DNA from: Shimia sp039969785
GTDB lineage: Bacteria; Pseudomonadota; Alphaproteobacteria; Rhodobacterales; Rhodobacteraceae
Direction: 5' to 3'
Assembly (NCBI RefSeq): GCF_039969785.1
Contig: NZ_JBDVNC010000005.1
Span: 186,001-250,000 of the forward strand
Length of the DNA: 64,000 nucleotides
The position numbers and the translations under genes were made by a program. The notes below the pieces were generated by a model. The model was not told where the DNA came from. It saw only the letters and a list, made by a program, of their open reading frames with translations, and did no database searches. Of the stretch, positions 16,490 through 25,532 are shown piece after piece; positions within the stretch are counted from its first letter, which is position 1, and each line of letters begins with the position of its first letter.

Positions 16490-16736
16490 GACGTAATGTC
16501 CTTTTGTCTTCGTCGACTCAACAAGTCGCTCATTTCTTTTCGTATTCAGCGTCAAGTTGAACAGAGCATGCAAGTCAATTGTGATGGTTTTTATGTGTTT
16601 TTGTTGTCACTCGCAACAAATACGCCCGATTACCCACACTTTGCGACACGCCTTAACGCGCCCCAAGCCCACTAATCCCCGCCAACTTTGCCGCTTGCCT
16701 CTTGCGAAAACTTTGACGATCCTCTATCGCGCAGCC

Positions 16737-18296
16737 ATGAGTGACACATCCCACGCCCGCCTCCTCATCATCGACTTTGGCAGCCAGGTCACGCAGCTTA
16801 TTGCGCGCCGCCTGCGCGAGCTGAATGTCTACTGCGAAATCCACCCCTATCAGAACGTGACCATGGATATGGTACGCACGATGGCGCCCCGCGCGATCAT
16901 CTTTTCTGGTGGTCCTGACAGCGTGACCCGCGACGGCTCACCACGCGTTCCACAGGACATATTCGACTTTGGCGTCCCCATTCTGGGCATCTGCTATGGA
17001 CAGCAGCTGATGATGACCCAGTTGGGCGGCAAGGTAGAAAGCGGCCACGGCACCGCCGAATTTGGCCGCGCCTATGTCACGCCACAAAACCAGCTCGATA
17101 TTCTGGATGGTTGGTTCAGCGACGGCGACGAACAGGTCTGGATGTCCCACGGCGACCACGTCAGCGAAATTGCTCCGGGGTTTGAGGTCTACGGCACCTC
17201 CCCCAACGCGCCATATGCGATCACCGCAGACACCAAACGTCATTTCTATGCGGTTCAGTTCCACCCCGAGGTGCACCACACACCAAATGGCGCCAAGCTT
17301 TATGAAAACTTTGTAAAGCTGGCCGGGTTTGCGGGCGACTGGACCATGGGTGCTTACCGCGAAGAGATGATCGGTAAGCTTAAAGAGCAGGTCGGCGACA
17401 AAAAGGTCATTTGCGCCCTGTCCGGTGGCGTCGATTCCTCAGTTGCCGCGGCCCTGTTGCACGAAGCCATTGGCGATCAGCTGACCTGTGTGTTTGTTGA
17501 CCACGGCCTTCTGCGCAAAGACGAAGCCGAAGAAGTTGTCGGCATGTTCCGCGACAATATGAACTTGTCGGTGATCCACGCAGATGAAAGCGATCTGTTC
17601 CTTGGCGAACTGGACGGTCAATCTGACCCGGAAACCAAACGCAAGATCATCGGTAAGCTGTTCATTGACGTGTTCCAGAAATACGCAGACCAGATCGAGG
17701 GCGCAGAGTTCCTTGCACAAGGCACGCTATACCCGGACGTCATCGAATCCGTGTCGTTCAGCGGCGGCCCTTCGGTCACCATCAAATCCCACCATAACGT
17801 GGGCGGCCTGCCGGAAAAGATGGGCCTCAAGCTGGTCGAACCTCTGCGCGAACTGTTCAAAGACGAAGTGCGCGCCCTGGGTCGCGAACTTGGCCTGCCG
17901 CAAAGCTTCATTGGCCGTCATCCCTTCCCGGGTCCCGGCCTGGCCATTCGCTGTCCGGGTGAAATCACCCGCGAAAAACTGCACATCCTGCGCGAAGCGG
18001 ATGCGGTTTATATCGATCAAATTCGCAAACACGGTCTCTATGATGACATCTGGCAGGCATTTGTCGCGATTTTGCCCGTACGCACAGTTGGCGTGATGGG
18101 TGACGGACGCACATATGATTACGCCTGCGCCCTGCGCGCAGTCACATCGGTCGATGGTATGACGGCCGATTACTACCCTTACTCCCATGAATTCCTTGGC
18201 GAAACGGCGACAAGGATCATAAACGAGGTCAAAGGCATCAACCGCGTCACCTATGATATAACGTCAAAACCCCCCGGCACGATCGAGTGGGAATAA
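16737..18296 (+). CDS. guaA: GMP synthase (glutamine-hydrolysing)
   Basis: 519 residues from ATG 16737 (MSDTSHARLLIIDFGSQ); E. coli GuaA has 525. It makes GMP from XMP, glutamine and ATP. The N-terminal glutamine amidotransferase domain has catalytic C86 in GICYGQQ and the HPEV motif. The ATP pyrophosphatase domain has the P-loop ALSGGVDSSVAA, and the C-terminal dimerisation domain ends in the conserved DITSKPPGTIEWE. The in-frame extension to 16557 is not supported by a ribosome site. Followed by a strong terminator. Confidence 0.97.
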   Translation: MSDTSHARLLIIDFGSQVTQLIARRLRELNVYCEIHPYQNVTMDMVRTMAPRAIIFSGGPDSVTRDGSPRVPQDIFDFGVPILGICYGQQLMMTQLGGKVESGHGTAEFGRAYVTPQNQLDILDGWFSDGDEQVWMSHGDHVSEIAPGFEVYGTSPNAPYAITADTKRHFYAVQFHPEVHHTPNGAKLYENFVKLAGFAGDWTMGAYREEMIGKLKEQVGDKKVICALSGGVDSSVAAALLHEAIGDQLTCVFVDHGLLRKDEAEEVVGMFRDNMNLSVIHADESDLFLGELDGQSDPETKRKIIGKLFIDVFQKYADQIEGAEFLAQGTLYPDVIESVSFSGGPSVTIKSHHNVGGLPEKMGLKLVEPLRELFKDEVRALGRELGLPQSFIGRHPFPGPGLAIRCPGEITREKLHILREADAVYIDQIRKHGLYDDIWQAFVAILPVRTVGVMGDGRTYDYACALRAVTSVDGMTADYYPYSHEFLGETATRIINEVKGINRVTYDITSKPPGTIEWE

Positions 18297-18307
18297 GCAC
18301 GAAAACG

Positions 18308-18337
18308 AACGCCGCCCTTTGAGGCGGCGTTTCTTTT
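18308..18337 (+). terminator. Intrinsic terminator of guaA
   Basis: AACGCCGCC (18308-18316), 6-nt loop, GGCGGCGTT (18323-18331), then TCTTTT. Confidence 0.9.
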
Positions 18338-18373
18338 GACGTAAAGTCATTCACAAAGCTGACCGGATTCAGT

Positions 18374-18425
18374 CTCAAAATATTTGTTTCTCTGCTAGCA
18401 GTAAGAGAATATTTTGAGGTTTTTT
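18374..18425 (+). promoter_or_regulatory. A/U-rich leader hairpin burying the FkbM ribosome site
   Basis: CTCAAAATATT (18374-18384) pairs perfectly with AATATTTTGAG (18408-18418); an inner CTCT/AGAG helix closes a 10-nt loop. The GAG of the only Shine-Dalgarno sequence (GAGG, 18416-18419) is in the 3' strand of the stem, 8 nt before the ATG at 18428, and six T follow the stem. Nine of eleven pairs are A-U. It can be read as an RNA-thermometer-like translation switch or as an attenuator or terminator placed directly before the start codon. Confidence 0.6.
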
Positions 18426-18427
18426 CA

Positions 18428-19207
18428 ATGCGCCCATTTTTTAAGAAGATCGCACGCCAGTTCAAATTCATCGAACATATCGGCCTGAGCAATTTCATTC
18501 GCTATCGTTTGGCGAAAAACGGTACATTGTTTACGTTCCGGATTTGTGATGCCCAGGTCACCGTGCGCAAAGGCACGCCCGACCTTGAAGTTGCCATCAC
18601 ATCGCTTTCAGGTGAGTTCAATTCGGTCGGACATCTGTTTGCGCCCACCTATTCAGACACGATCATCGACGCGGGCGGTTACATCGGTACGGCAGCAATT
18701 GCGTTGTCCCGGCTCTATCCAGCTGCTCAGGTGATCGTCATTGAACCTTCGGACGAAAACATCGCCATTCTGAAGACCAACATCGCCGCGTTTCCAAACA
18801 TCCGCCTCGTGCAAGGTGCGCTGGTTCCACAGGGATCAGACAGCGTCTCGTTGCGCAATCGCGGCACCGGGGCCTGGGGTTTTTCGGTTGTGGAGGCCCC
18901 GGATGATTGTCCGGATGCTCAGGTCATGGCCACAGTGCCCGCCATCAGTCTGTCATCGCTTGATATCGACCTTTCCAAGGTTGGCATTATGAAGCTGGAT
19001 ATTGAAGGCGGCGAACACGCGCTCTTTTTGAAAGACCGCGAATGCCTCGATCAGATTGATGTGCTGATCGTCGAACTTCACGAGCGCATTGTCGCCGGAT
19101 GCACTAAAGCATTTTTTGACTTCTCCAATGACCGGATAATCCTCAAGGATCCCGGCGAGAAATACGTCTCGGTCAACCGCCAGATGCGCCCCATGTCCGA
19201 GACCTGA
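18428..19207 (+). CDS. FkbM-family methyltransferase
   Basis: 259 residues. The SAM-binding core shows motif I as TIIDAGGYIGTAAIALSRLYP (about residues 80-100), then VIVIEPSDENIAILKTNIAAFPNIRLVQGAL and the FkbM-specific IMKLDIEGGEHALF in the second half. Members O-methylate sugars or polyketides; here an exopolysaccharide or glycan target is plausible because the neighbour at 19208 is another SAM methyltransferase of the glycan/small-molecule type. The leader hairpin described at 18374-18425 probably governs its translation. It ends exactly where the convergent gene ends. Confidence 0.88.
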   Translation: MRPFFKKIARQFKFIEHIGLSNFIRYRLAKNGTLFTFRICDAQVTVRKGTPDLEVAITSLSGEFNSVGHLFAPTYSDTIIDAGGYIGTAAIALSRLYPAAQVIVIEPSDENIAILKTNIAAFPNIRLVQGALVPQGSDSVSLRNRGTGAWGFSVVEAPDDCPDAQVMATVPAISLSSLDIDLSKVGIMKLDIEGGEHALFLKDRECLDQIDVLIVELHERIVAGCTKAFFDFSNDRIILKDPGEKYVSVNRQMRPMSET

Positions 19208-20062
19208 TTACCTTGGGGACCGCCCAAACGGCACAGGTTGCCCGCTGTCGCATGGTTTCACACCCACGGGACTTTGGGATGCGTCCATCGGAATGAGCGT
19301 CACCTGATCCGCTTCGGTGTGTTTATACGGTTTATGTTCGCGCAAATCATCATGCAGGTCGGCAAGTTGGTGTTCATGACGCGGATGTGTCATCGGACGA
19401 TAGGCGCGTAATTCCGATCCAATTTCGGACGTTTTGGTCCAAATGGCCAATCCCGTCGATCCAAGTTTCATCTCCATGCGCAAGCGATCCATGTTTTCGT
19501 AAAATACAGCCGTTAACAGCGTCGCCATCGCGCGGTTTGCAATTTCCTTTCGCGCGGAATCTTTGCGGTGTCCGCACATATATGGTGTCGGGTCGACGTC
19601 ATCAAAAACGATCATCCCGCCCTGGCGCACCAATGGAAACCAGGCCTTTATTTCGGCATAGACCTGCGCCACCGTGTGCAATCCGTCCACATAGACCAGA
19701 TCAATGCCATCCTTCAGGACAGGCGCATGCGCCAGCACGGTTGCATCATCCTTGCTGTCGGACTGCACAAACTGCCAATTTGGTCCCGCTCCCGCATCCC
19801 GGCAATCCTCAATATCCACCGAAACCAGCGTACCCCTCGCGCCGTTCAAAGCGTTAAGCATGACCTTGGTCGCCTGCCCCTGCCAGGTGCCCAACTCCAG
19901 AAAGGTACCGTTCGGCCGCGCCAATGCCTGATCACGCAGGAACAACAACTGATCCGCCGCCGATGCGTCCTCGCTTTGTGATCCGCGCACATTCAAAAGT
20001 CGGTTAACATATTCAGAATACACGGCTTTCTGTGGCTCATTTATTTGTGCATTCATTTCCAT
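19208..20062 (-). CDS. Class I SAM-dependent methyltransferase (Methyltransf_24-like)
   Basis: 284 residues. Motif I is TFLELGTWQGQATKVMLNAL (about residues 56-75), followed by LVSVDIEDCRD, IDLVYVDGLHTVAQVYAEIKAWFPLVRQGGMIVFDDVDP and a C-terminal tail of low complexity. This resembles cephalosporin-hydroxylase/TylF-type or Methyltransf_24 enzymes, often acting on sugars or secondary metabolites. The stop codon abuts that of the FkbM gene with no base between, so the two transcripts must overlap at their 3' ends. Ribosome site GAGGGACC before ATG 20062. Confidence 0.8.
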   Translation of the reverse strand: MEMNAQINEPQKAVYSEYVNRLLNVRGSQSEDASAADQLLFLRDQALARPNGTFLELGTWQGQATKVMLNALNGARGTLVSVDIEDCRDAGAGPNWQFVQSDSKDDATVLAHAPVLKDGIDLVYVDGLHTVAQVYAEIKAWFPLVRQGGMIVFDDVDPTPYMCGHRKDSARKEIANRAMATLLTAVFYENMDRLRMEMKLGSTGLAIWTKTSEIGSELRAYRPMTHPRHEHQLADLHDDLREHKPYKHTEADQVTLIPMDASQSPVGVKPCDSGQPVPFGRSPR

Positions 20063-20425
20063 GTGCGGTCCCTCAACATAAATTCAATTCCCTTCGACAT
20101 CCCTAGCGGCGCAGCGATTTTTCTTTTTGAGCCGGACTTCATTAAAAGTGGGTCACACGGCCACCGGTCAACGCACCCCTGGCTTTTCTCACGCAGATGT
20201 TCCCCCGCTTCACACGAAGTTCAGGCGGCGTGTGTGAAATCGATGATTTTCGTGTAATTTCTTACAAAAATGCGCCGTGCACTTTGCAAAATGCATCTCG
20301 CGCCCCTTTCGCAGCCACATTCGACAATGCCAGTCGCATTCGCGCGGAAACTCGTTTAGGCGTTGATGCGATCTTTACCCTTCACACAAACGCAACTGGA
20401 ACTGCTCTCACGAGGAACCACCCGC
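20063..20425. other. 363-bp intergenic region, promoters only
   Basis: Divergent promoter region between the class I methyltransferase and the EamA transporter. No gene, conserved site or strong hairpin could be supported. It is lower in G+C near 20230-20300 than the surrounding genes. Confidence 0.5.
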
Positions 20426-21298
20426 ATGAGCGACACATTGAAGGCCGCCCTCTGGATGAGCGGTGCCATCGTTTCATTCTCATCTATGGCAATTGCTGGC
20501 CGCGCGGTCTCGCTTGAACTCGATACGTTCGAAATCATGATGTACCGCAGCTTTGTCGGGGTCCTGATCGTGCTCAGCGTTGCTAAAATGTCGGGCACGC
20601 TTTCTCAAGTCAACACGCAGAACCTTGGTACCCATCTGGTTCGCAATCTGGCGCATTTCACCGGTCAGAACCTGTGGTTCTATGCGCTCACCGCAGTACC
20701 TCTGGCTCAGGTTTTCGCTCTCGAATTCACCTCACCGCTCTGGGTTCTGGCATTTTCGCCCTTCTTGCTGGGCGAACGCCTGACCCGTATGCGCGTTCTT
20801 GCGGCGGTAATTGGGTTTGTTGGAATTCTACTGGTCGCGCGTCCCGGTGCTGCCCCTCTGAGCCCCGGATTGATCGCCGCGGCGGCCTCGGCCATCGGCT
20901 TTGCACTGTCCATTATCTTCACAAAACGCCTGACCCGAAGCGCTACAATCACCTGTATCCTGTTTTACCTGACCATCATGCAGGCCGTATTTGGATTAAT
21001 TTGTTCCGGCTTTGACGGCGACATTGCGCTTCCTTCGCCACAATCGGCACCCTGGCTTGTTCTGATCGGATGCGCCGGGTTGCTGGCTCATTTCTGCCTG
21101 ACCACAGCACTGAAACTGGCCCCCGCAACCGTAGTAATGCCTATTGATTTCATCCGCTTACCTATGATTGCAGTAATCGGGGCGATGTTTTATGGCGAAA
21201 GCATCGATCTTTGGCTCGTCATAGGTGCGCTTTTCATCTTTGCCGGAAATTATCTCAATATTCTCACACAGTCGCGCAATATTTCCGCAGCATCTTGA
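20426..21298 (+). CDS. DMT-superfamily (EamA) exporter
   Basis: 290 residues from ATG 20426, which has an ACGAGGA site; an upstream in-frame start at 20363 has none. Ten predicted membrane helices in two EamA repeats. The first ends with LEFTSPLWVLAFSPFLLGERLTRMRVLAAVIGFVGILLVARPG; the second has PIDFIRLPMIAVIGAMFYGES. Such proteins export amino acids, nucleosides or other metabolites; the substrate cannot be read from sequence. Inner membrane. Confidence 0.87.
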   Translation: MSDTLKAALWMSGAIVSFSSMAIAGRAVSLELDTFEIMMYRSFVGVLIVLSVAKMSGTLSQVNTQNLGTHLVRNLAHFTGQNLWFYALTAVPLAQVFALEFTSPLWVLAFSPFLLGERLTRMRVLAAVIGFVGILLVARPGAAPLSPGLIAAAASAIGFALSIIFTKRLTRSATITCILFYLTIMQAVFGLICSGFDGDIALPSPQSAPWLVLIGCAGLLAHFCLTTALKLAPATVVMPIDFIRLPMIAVIGAMFYGESIDLWLVIGALFIFAGNYLNILTQSRNISAAS

Positions 21299-21411
21299 CG
21301 TGAGGTTACGATTTCCTTCACCCTGAGTTAACATTGACTGAGTAAAAATTGCGCGAATAGTAGGTACAAAACAACAAAACCACTCAAAAGACTACAACGG
21401 GACAGATAGGT

Positions 21412-22533
21412 ATGAAAAAAGCACTTTTAGGTGCCGCGACACTATCATTCGCAGCGGGGGCGACATTTGCAGGCGGGCTTGATCGCTCGGGACAAGGGAT
21501 CAACATTATCTTTGAAGAGGGGACCGTGGCTCAGTTTGGTCTGAGTTATGTTAGCCCTGACTTATCGGGCTCGTATGCGGGGACATCGTCCGGTGATATT
21601 GGTAAGTCTTACACGCTGCCGCACTTAAGTTACAAAACTCAGTTCAACGACACGCTGGATTTTGCGCTGATCTACGATCAGCCGTACGGTGCGCATGTAA
21701 ATTATGCGTCCAGCTATGCGCTCAGCATTAATCCGGTTGATCTTACAGGCACCTATAACCTCCGGGCCGAGGCGGAAACGCACGCGCTGACGGCATTGCT
21801 GCGCCAGCGGCTAAGTCACGGCCTAAGTGTTTACGGCGGTCTACGGCTGCAATCGGTGGACACATCGGTGAGTGTACCTGCCGTGGTCGGATATAATATT
21901 GAATCTGACAGCCCCACAGACCTAGGCTATATCGTTGGTATCGCTTGGGAAAAACCCGAGATCGCCGCACGGGTGGCGCTGACCTACAACTCTTCGATCA
22001 AACAAACGCTGAACGTGCGCGAAACCAACTCCCTTGGCACCGACGCTCCAAGTGCAGTTGGAATCGAAACACCACAATCTGTGAACCTTGATTTTCAGAC
22101 CGGTGTCGCTCCAGACACGCTTTTGTTTGGGACGGTTCGCTGGGTCAACTGGTCCAACTTTGATTATTCTCCTCCTGTTTACATGGCTTCAACAGGTCTC
22201 TCTCTTGTCGATTACAGCAACGACGCGATCACCTATACGTTGGGTGTCGGGCACCGCTTTTCCGACGCATTTTCCGGCGCGATCCAGCTGGGGTATGAGC
22301 AATCCGAAGGCAATCTGGTGTCCAATCTTGGCCCAACCGACGGGTTCTGGAGCCTTGGTGTCGGCGGCACATACACACGCAGAAATGTCCAATACTCGGC
22401 AGGTGTGCGCTACATTGATATCGGTGATGCCGTAACCAAAATTAGACGCGCGCCTGGCGCGACATTCAGTGACAACACCGGATGGGCAGCCGGATTTCAG
22501 ATCACCTACCATTTCGATAAAACAGGCAGCTAA
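21412..22533 (+). CDS. FadL/TodX-type outer membrane transport protein (OMPP1)
   Basis: 373 residues. Signal peptide residues 1-20 (ends ATFAGG). The mature protein begins GGLDRSGQGINIIFEEGTVAQFGLSYVSPDLSG, the FadL/OMPP1 start, with alternating beta-strand pattern to the end and a C-terminal YHFDKTGS. It forms a 14-strand barrel for uptake of fatty acids, hydrocarbons or other hydrophobic compounds. It is shorter than E. coli FadL (446), as usual in this group. Its own promoter and terminator make it monocistronic; both neighbours are EamA exporters. Confidence 0.88.
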   Translation: MKKALLGAATLSFAAGATFAGGLDRSGQGINIIFEEGTVAQFGLSYVSPDLSGSYAGTSSGDIGKSYTLPHLSYKTQFNDTLDFALIYDQPYGAHVNYASSYALSINPVDLTGTYNLRAEAETHALTALLRQRLSHGLSVYGGLRLQSVDTSVSVPAVVGYNIESDSPTDLGYIVGIAWEKPEIAARVALTYNSSIKQTLNVRETNSLGTDAPSAVGIETPQSVNLDFQTGVAPDTLLFGTVRWVNWSNFDYSPPVYMASTGLSLVDYSNDAITYTLGVGHRFSDAFSGAIQLGYEQSEGNLVSNLGPTDGFWSLGVGGTYTRRNVQYSAGVRYIDIGDAVTKIRRAPGATFSDNTGWAAGFQITYHFDKTGS

Positions 22534-22540
22534 TTATCAT

Positions 22541-22570
22541 TGACCCCGCCCTTATGTGGCGGGGTCATTT
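22541..22570 (+). terminator. Intrinsic terminator after the FadL-type gene
   Basis: TGACCCCGCC (22541-22550) and GGCGGGGTCA (22558-22567), perfect 10-bp stem, followed by TTTATTTG. Confidence 0.85.
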
Positions 22571-22630
22571 ATTTGACGATTGCGCATGAACCGGAGTGCG
22601 CAATTCAAAGTGGATTGCTAGGTCTGTGAC

Positions 22631-23557
22631 ATGACTGACGCAGCACAAAAAACACTCTCACCACGCGCATGGATCGAATTGGGCCTGCTGGCTTTGATTT
22701 GGGGTGGCGTGTTTCTGGCCAATCGCCTCGCGCTGAACGAAATCGGCGTTCTCACACTTGTCGCGCACCGTACAATATGGGCCGCGTTGGCGCTTTGGGC
22801 GGTTGCGATGGTTTTACGCCAATCTGTGCCGCGATCCCTGCAGATTTGGGGCGCTTTTCTCGTGATGGGTTTGCTCAACAACGTCATCCCGTTCAGCCTG
22901 CTTAACTGGGCGCAGCTTTATATCGAAACGGGTTTAACCTCGATATTCAATGCCACCACAGCCATTTTTGGAGTCTTGGTCGCAGGACTTTTGTTTGCTG
23001 ACGAACGCCTGACATGGCGCAAATCTCTTGGTGTGGCTATCGGCTTTCTGGGCGTTGTAACCGCGATCGGGTTTAACAATCTGCTCAATTTGGATCCCCG
23101 CAACCTTGCCCAGTTGGCCGCATTGGGGGCGACATTGTCCTATGCCCTGGCGGGCGCATGGGCACGGCGCGCCCTCAAAGGTTTGCCACCTGTCACTGCC
23201 GCTGCCGGAATGTTGACTGCATCAAGCCTGATCACGGTGCCCGCAGCATGGCTTATCGAAGGGCCGATGTCATTTTCCCTGACCACCTCAACGTGGGGTG
23301 CCATCCTTTTTGCCGCGCTTGTGGCAACGGCCGGGGCGTATTTGCTGTATTACCGTCTGCTCGCCACCGCCGGCAGCGGCAACCTGATGCTGGTCACACT
23401 TCTGATCCCACCGGTCGCCATTCTGTTGGGCACAGCTTTCCTTGGCGAAAGTCTGACGCCTCAGGCGCTCTCTGGCTTCTTACTGCTGGCGTTGGGACTG
23501 GTCGTGATCGACGGGCGCGCCCTGCCCCAAAGGTTTCGCCGCGCCAACCGGATCTGA
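22631..23557 (+). CDS. DMT-superfamily (EamA) exporter
   Basis: 308 residues with ten hydrophobic helices in two EamA repeats. Family segments include LGLLALIWGGVFLANRLALNEIGVLTLVAHRTIWA, SIFNATTAIFGVLVAGLLFADERLTWRKSLGVAIGFLGV and LLIPPVAILLGTAFLGESLTPQALSGFLLLALGLVVIDGR. It is only distantly similar to the EamA protein at 20426. Inner-membrane exporter of an unknown metabolite. It is followed by the 11-bp-periodic ACCGAC repeat. Confidence 0.88.
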   Translation: MTDAAQKTLSPRAWIELGLLALIWGGVFLANRLALNEIGVLTLVAHRTIWAALALWAVAMVLRQSVPRSLQIWGAFLVMGLLNNVIPFSLLNWAQLYIETGLTSIFNATTAIFGVLVAGLLFADERLTWRKSLGVAIGFLGVVTAIGFNNLLNLDPRNLAQLAALGATLSYALAGAWARRALKGLPPVTAAAGMLTASSLITVPAAWLIEGPMSFSLTTSTWGAILFAALVATAGAYLLYYRLLATAGSGNLMLVTLLIPPVAILLGTAFLGESLTPQALSGFLLLALGLVVIDGRALPQRFRRANRI

Positions 23558-23577
23558 CGGTCTTGCACCTGCGCGAT

Positions 23578-23605
23578 ACCGACGCAATACCGACGCGCTG
23601 CCGAC
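23578..23605. repeat. 11-bp-periodic ACCGAC array, copy 1
   Basis: ACCGAC at 23578 and 23589 and GCCGAC at 23600, exactly 11 bp apart, in units of the form nTACCGACGCn. The same pattern with the same period occurs at 62152-62190 before a peptide ABC ATPase gene. It lies 20 bp after the EamA stop. Function unknown; the one-turn period suggests a protein binding one face of the DNA. Confidence 0.55.
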
Positions 23606-23702
23606 ACGGCCCGGGCGCCTTCAGCCGCATGGTACGCATTTGCGTTTGACCCCTTCGGTCTGGCCCGCTACCACCACTGGGCAGATCGAAAGGCACGGAA
23701 AG

Positions 23703-24572
23703 ATGATCTATCCCACCGCCCAGGACTGGCGCAACGCGTCGCAGAAAAAAGTGCTTCTATTTGGCATGTCGGGACAGGGGAAAACCCATGTTTCCAATAT
23801 GTTGCGCGACAGTGGCGACTGGTTTCACTATTCTATCGATTACCGTATTGGCACCCGCTACATGGGGGAACACATTGCCGACAATGCCAAACGCGAGGCG
23901 ATGAAAGTACCATTTCTGCGCGAATTGCTGCTGTCGGACTCGATCTATATCGGCTCCAACATCACCTTCAACAATCTCGCCCCCCTCTCCACCTATCTCG
24001 GCAAACCAGGCAACCCATCCCAGGGCGGCGTTCCGTTCAACGAATACATGCGCCGACAGGAACAGCACCGCGTGGCCGAGACCGCAGCCTTGCTGGATAC
24101 GGCACACTTTGTCGCGCGAGGCCACGACCTCTACCAATATGATAATTTCGTCTGCGACACAGGCGGCTCTATCTGCGAAGTTGTTGATCCGAGAGACCCG
24201 CAAGACACTGTTTTAAATGAGCTTTCCAAGAACACGCTATTGGTCTGGATCAAAGGGTCAGAGGCTCACACAGAAGAATTGATACGCCGTTTTGATCGTG
24301 CGCCCAAGCCAATGTATTACCAACCCGATTTCCTGATTGATCGTTGGAACACCTACCTTGCTGAGCATTCTCTGAGCGAGGACGCAGTTGATCCGGATGC
24401 CTTTGTACGCTGGACTTACGCTCAGGCGCTGGCCCATCGACAACCGCGTTATGAAGCTATGGCCAAATGGGGCGTCACCGTCACCGCAGAAGAGATCGCG
24501 CAAGTCCACTCTGCATCAGATTTCAGTGATCTGATCGCCAACGCCCTTGAGCGTCATAACGCAAACGCCTAG
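23703..24572 (+). CDS. P-loop ATPase of unknown function
   Basis: 289 residues from ATG 23703, preceded by ACGGAAAG. Walker A is FGMSGQGKTHVSNML at about residues 20-34. It also contains DYRIGTRYMGEHIADNAKREA and a possible Walker B region at FVCDTGGSICEVVD. It has no membrane segment. It resembles cytosolic nucleotide-binding kinase-like ATPases of Rhodobacterales with no assigned role. It precedes metA by 36 bp on the same strand and could be co-transcribed with it. Confidence 0.65.
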   Translation: MIYPTAQDWRNASQKKVLLFGMSGQGKTHVSNMLRDSGDWFHYSIDYRIGTRYMGEHIADNAKREAMKVPFLRELLLSDSIYIGSNITFNNLAPLSTYLGKPGNPSQGGVPFNEYMRRQEQHRVAETAALLDTAHFVARGHDLYQYDNFVCDTGGSICEVVDPRDPQDTVLNELSKNTLLVWIKGSEAHTEELIRRFDRAPKPMYYQPDFLIDRWNTYLAEHSLSEDAVDPDAFVRWTYAQALAHRQPRYEAMAKWGVTVTAEEIAQVHSASDFSDLIANALERHNANA

Positions 24573-24608
24573 TTAACCTGTCTAGCAAGAACCAAGGAAG
24601 ACCCTGAC

Positions 24609-25532
24609 ATGCCTATCAAAATCCCTTCGGACCTCCCCGCCTATGACGTGCTCTCGCGCGAAGGCGTGATGGTCATGTCCGAGGATCAGGCAGCTCGTCA
24701 GGATATTCGCCCTTTGCGCATTGGCTTGCTCAATCTGATGCCCAAAAAGATCCAGACCGAAAACCAATTCGCACGTCTGATTGGAGCTACCTCACTTCAG
24801 ATCGAACTTTCCCTGATCCGCATGAGCGAACACAAAACGCGCAACACCGCCGCCGAACATATGGCGGAATTTTATCGCCCGTTTTCCGAGGTCAAAGATT
24901 CGGGCGAGAAATTTGATGGTCTGATCATCACCGGCGCGCCTATTGAACATATGCCGTTTGAAGACGTGACCTATTGGCAGGAACTGACCGAGGTCTTTGA
25001 CTGGACCCAGACCCATGTGCACTCCACTTTTGGCGTCTGCTGGGGCGGTATGGCCATGATTAACTATTTCCATGGGGTCAAAAAACATCTTCTGGATCAC
25101 AAAGCCTTTGGCTGTTTTCGCCATCAAAATCTATCGCCAACCTCGCACTATCTGCGCGGGTTTTCCGATGACCTTCTGATCCCGGTCAGCCGCTGGACGG
25201 AAATGAAACAAGACGAAATCGACGCGGCACCGTCGCTCAAAACGCTGATCGCTGGCGATGAAGTTGGCCCCTGTCTGGTCGAAGACAAAGCACACCGTGC
25301 GCTCTATATTTTCAATCACTTTGAATATGACAGCGACACGTTAAAACAGGAATATGACCGGGATATTGCCAGCAATACACCTATCAACGTGCCGTCAAAT
25401 TATTATCCCGACGACGATCCCAGCCAACCTCCACAGAACCGCTGGCGCAGCCATGCGCATTTGCTTTATGGAAACTGGATCACCGAAGTCTATGAGACAA
25501 CATCTTACGACATGACGCAAATTGGCCTCTAA
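24609..25532 (+). CDS. metA: Homoserine O-acyltransferase (predicted acetyl-CoA specific)
   Basis: 307 residues, MetA/HTS family, first step of methionine synthesis from homoserine. Catalytic C144 lies in FGVCWGG, and the His-Glu pair lies in NHFEYD near residue 236. The residue that aligns with position 111 of E. coli MetA is E113 in GAPIEHM. In this family Glu at that site goes with acetyl-CoA and Gly with succinyl-CoA, so O-acetylhomoserine is the predicted product. The 36-bp leader is too short for a SAM-II riboswitch. It overlaps the next gene by 11 bp. Confidence 0.95.
   Translation: MPIKIPSDLPAYDVLSREGVMVMSEDQAARQDIRPLRIGLLNLMPKKIQTENQFARLIGATSLQIELSLIRMSEHKTRNTAAEHMAEFYRPFSEVKDSGEKFDGLIITGAPIEHMPFEDVTYWQELTEVFDWTQTHVHSTFGVCWGGMAMINYFHGVKKHLLDHKAFGCFRHQNLSPTSHYLRGFSDDLLIPVSRWTEMKQDEIDAAPSLKTLIAGDEVGPCLVEDKAHRALYIFNHFEYDSDTLKQEYDRDIASNTPINVPSNYYPDDDPSQPPQNRWRSHAHLLYGNWITEVYETTSYDMTQIGL

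Noticed and set aside
16600..16620. TTTGTTG/CAACAAA hairpin upstream of guaA
   Set aside because: Short A/T-rich 7-bp stem without a T tract or conserved context; likely chance.
24573..24608. Possible SAM-II riboswitch before metA
   Set aside because: The gap is only 36 bp and shows none of the SAM-II conserved blocks.
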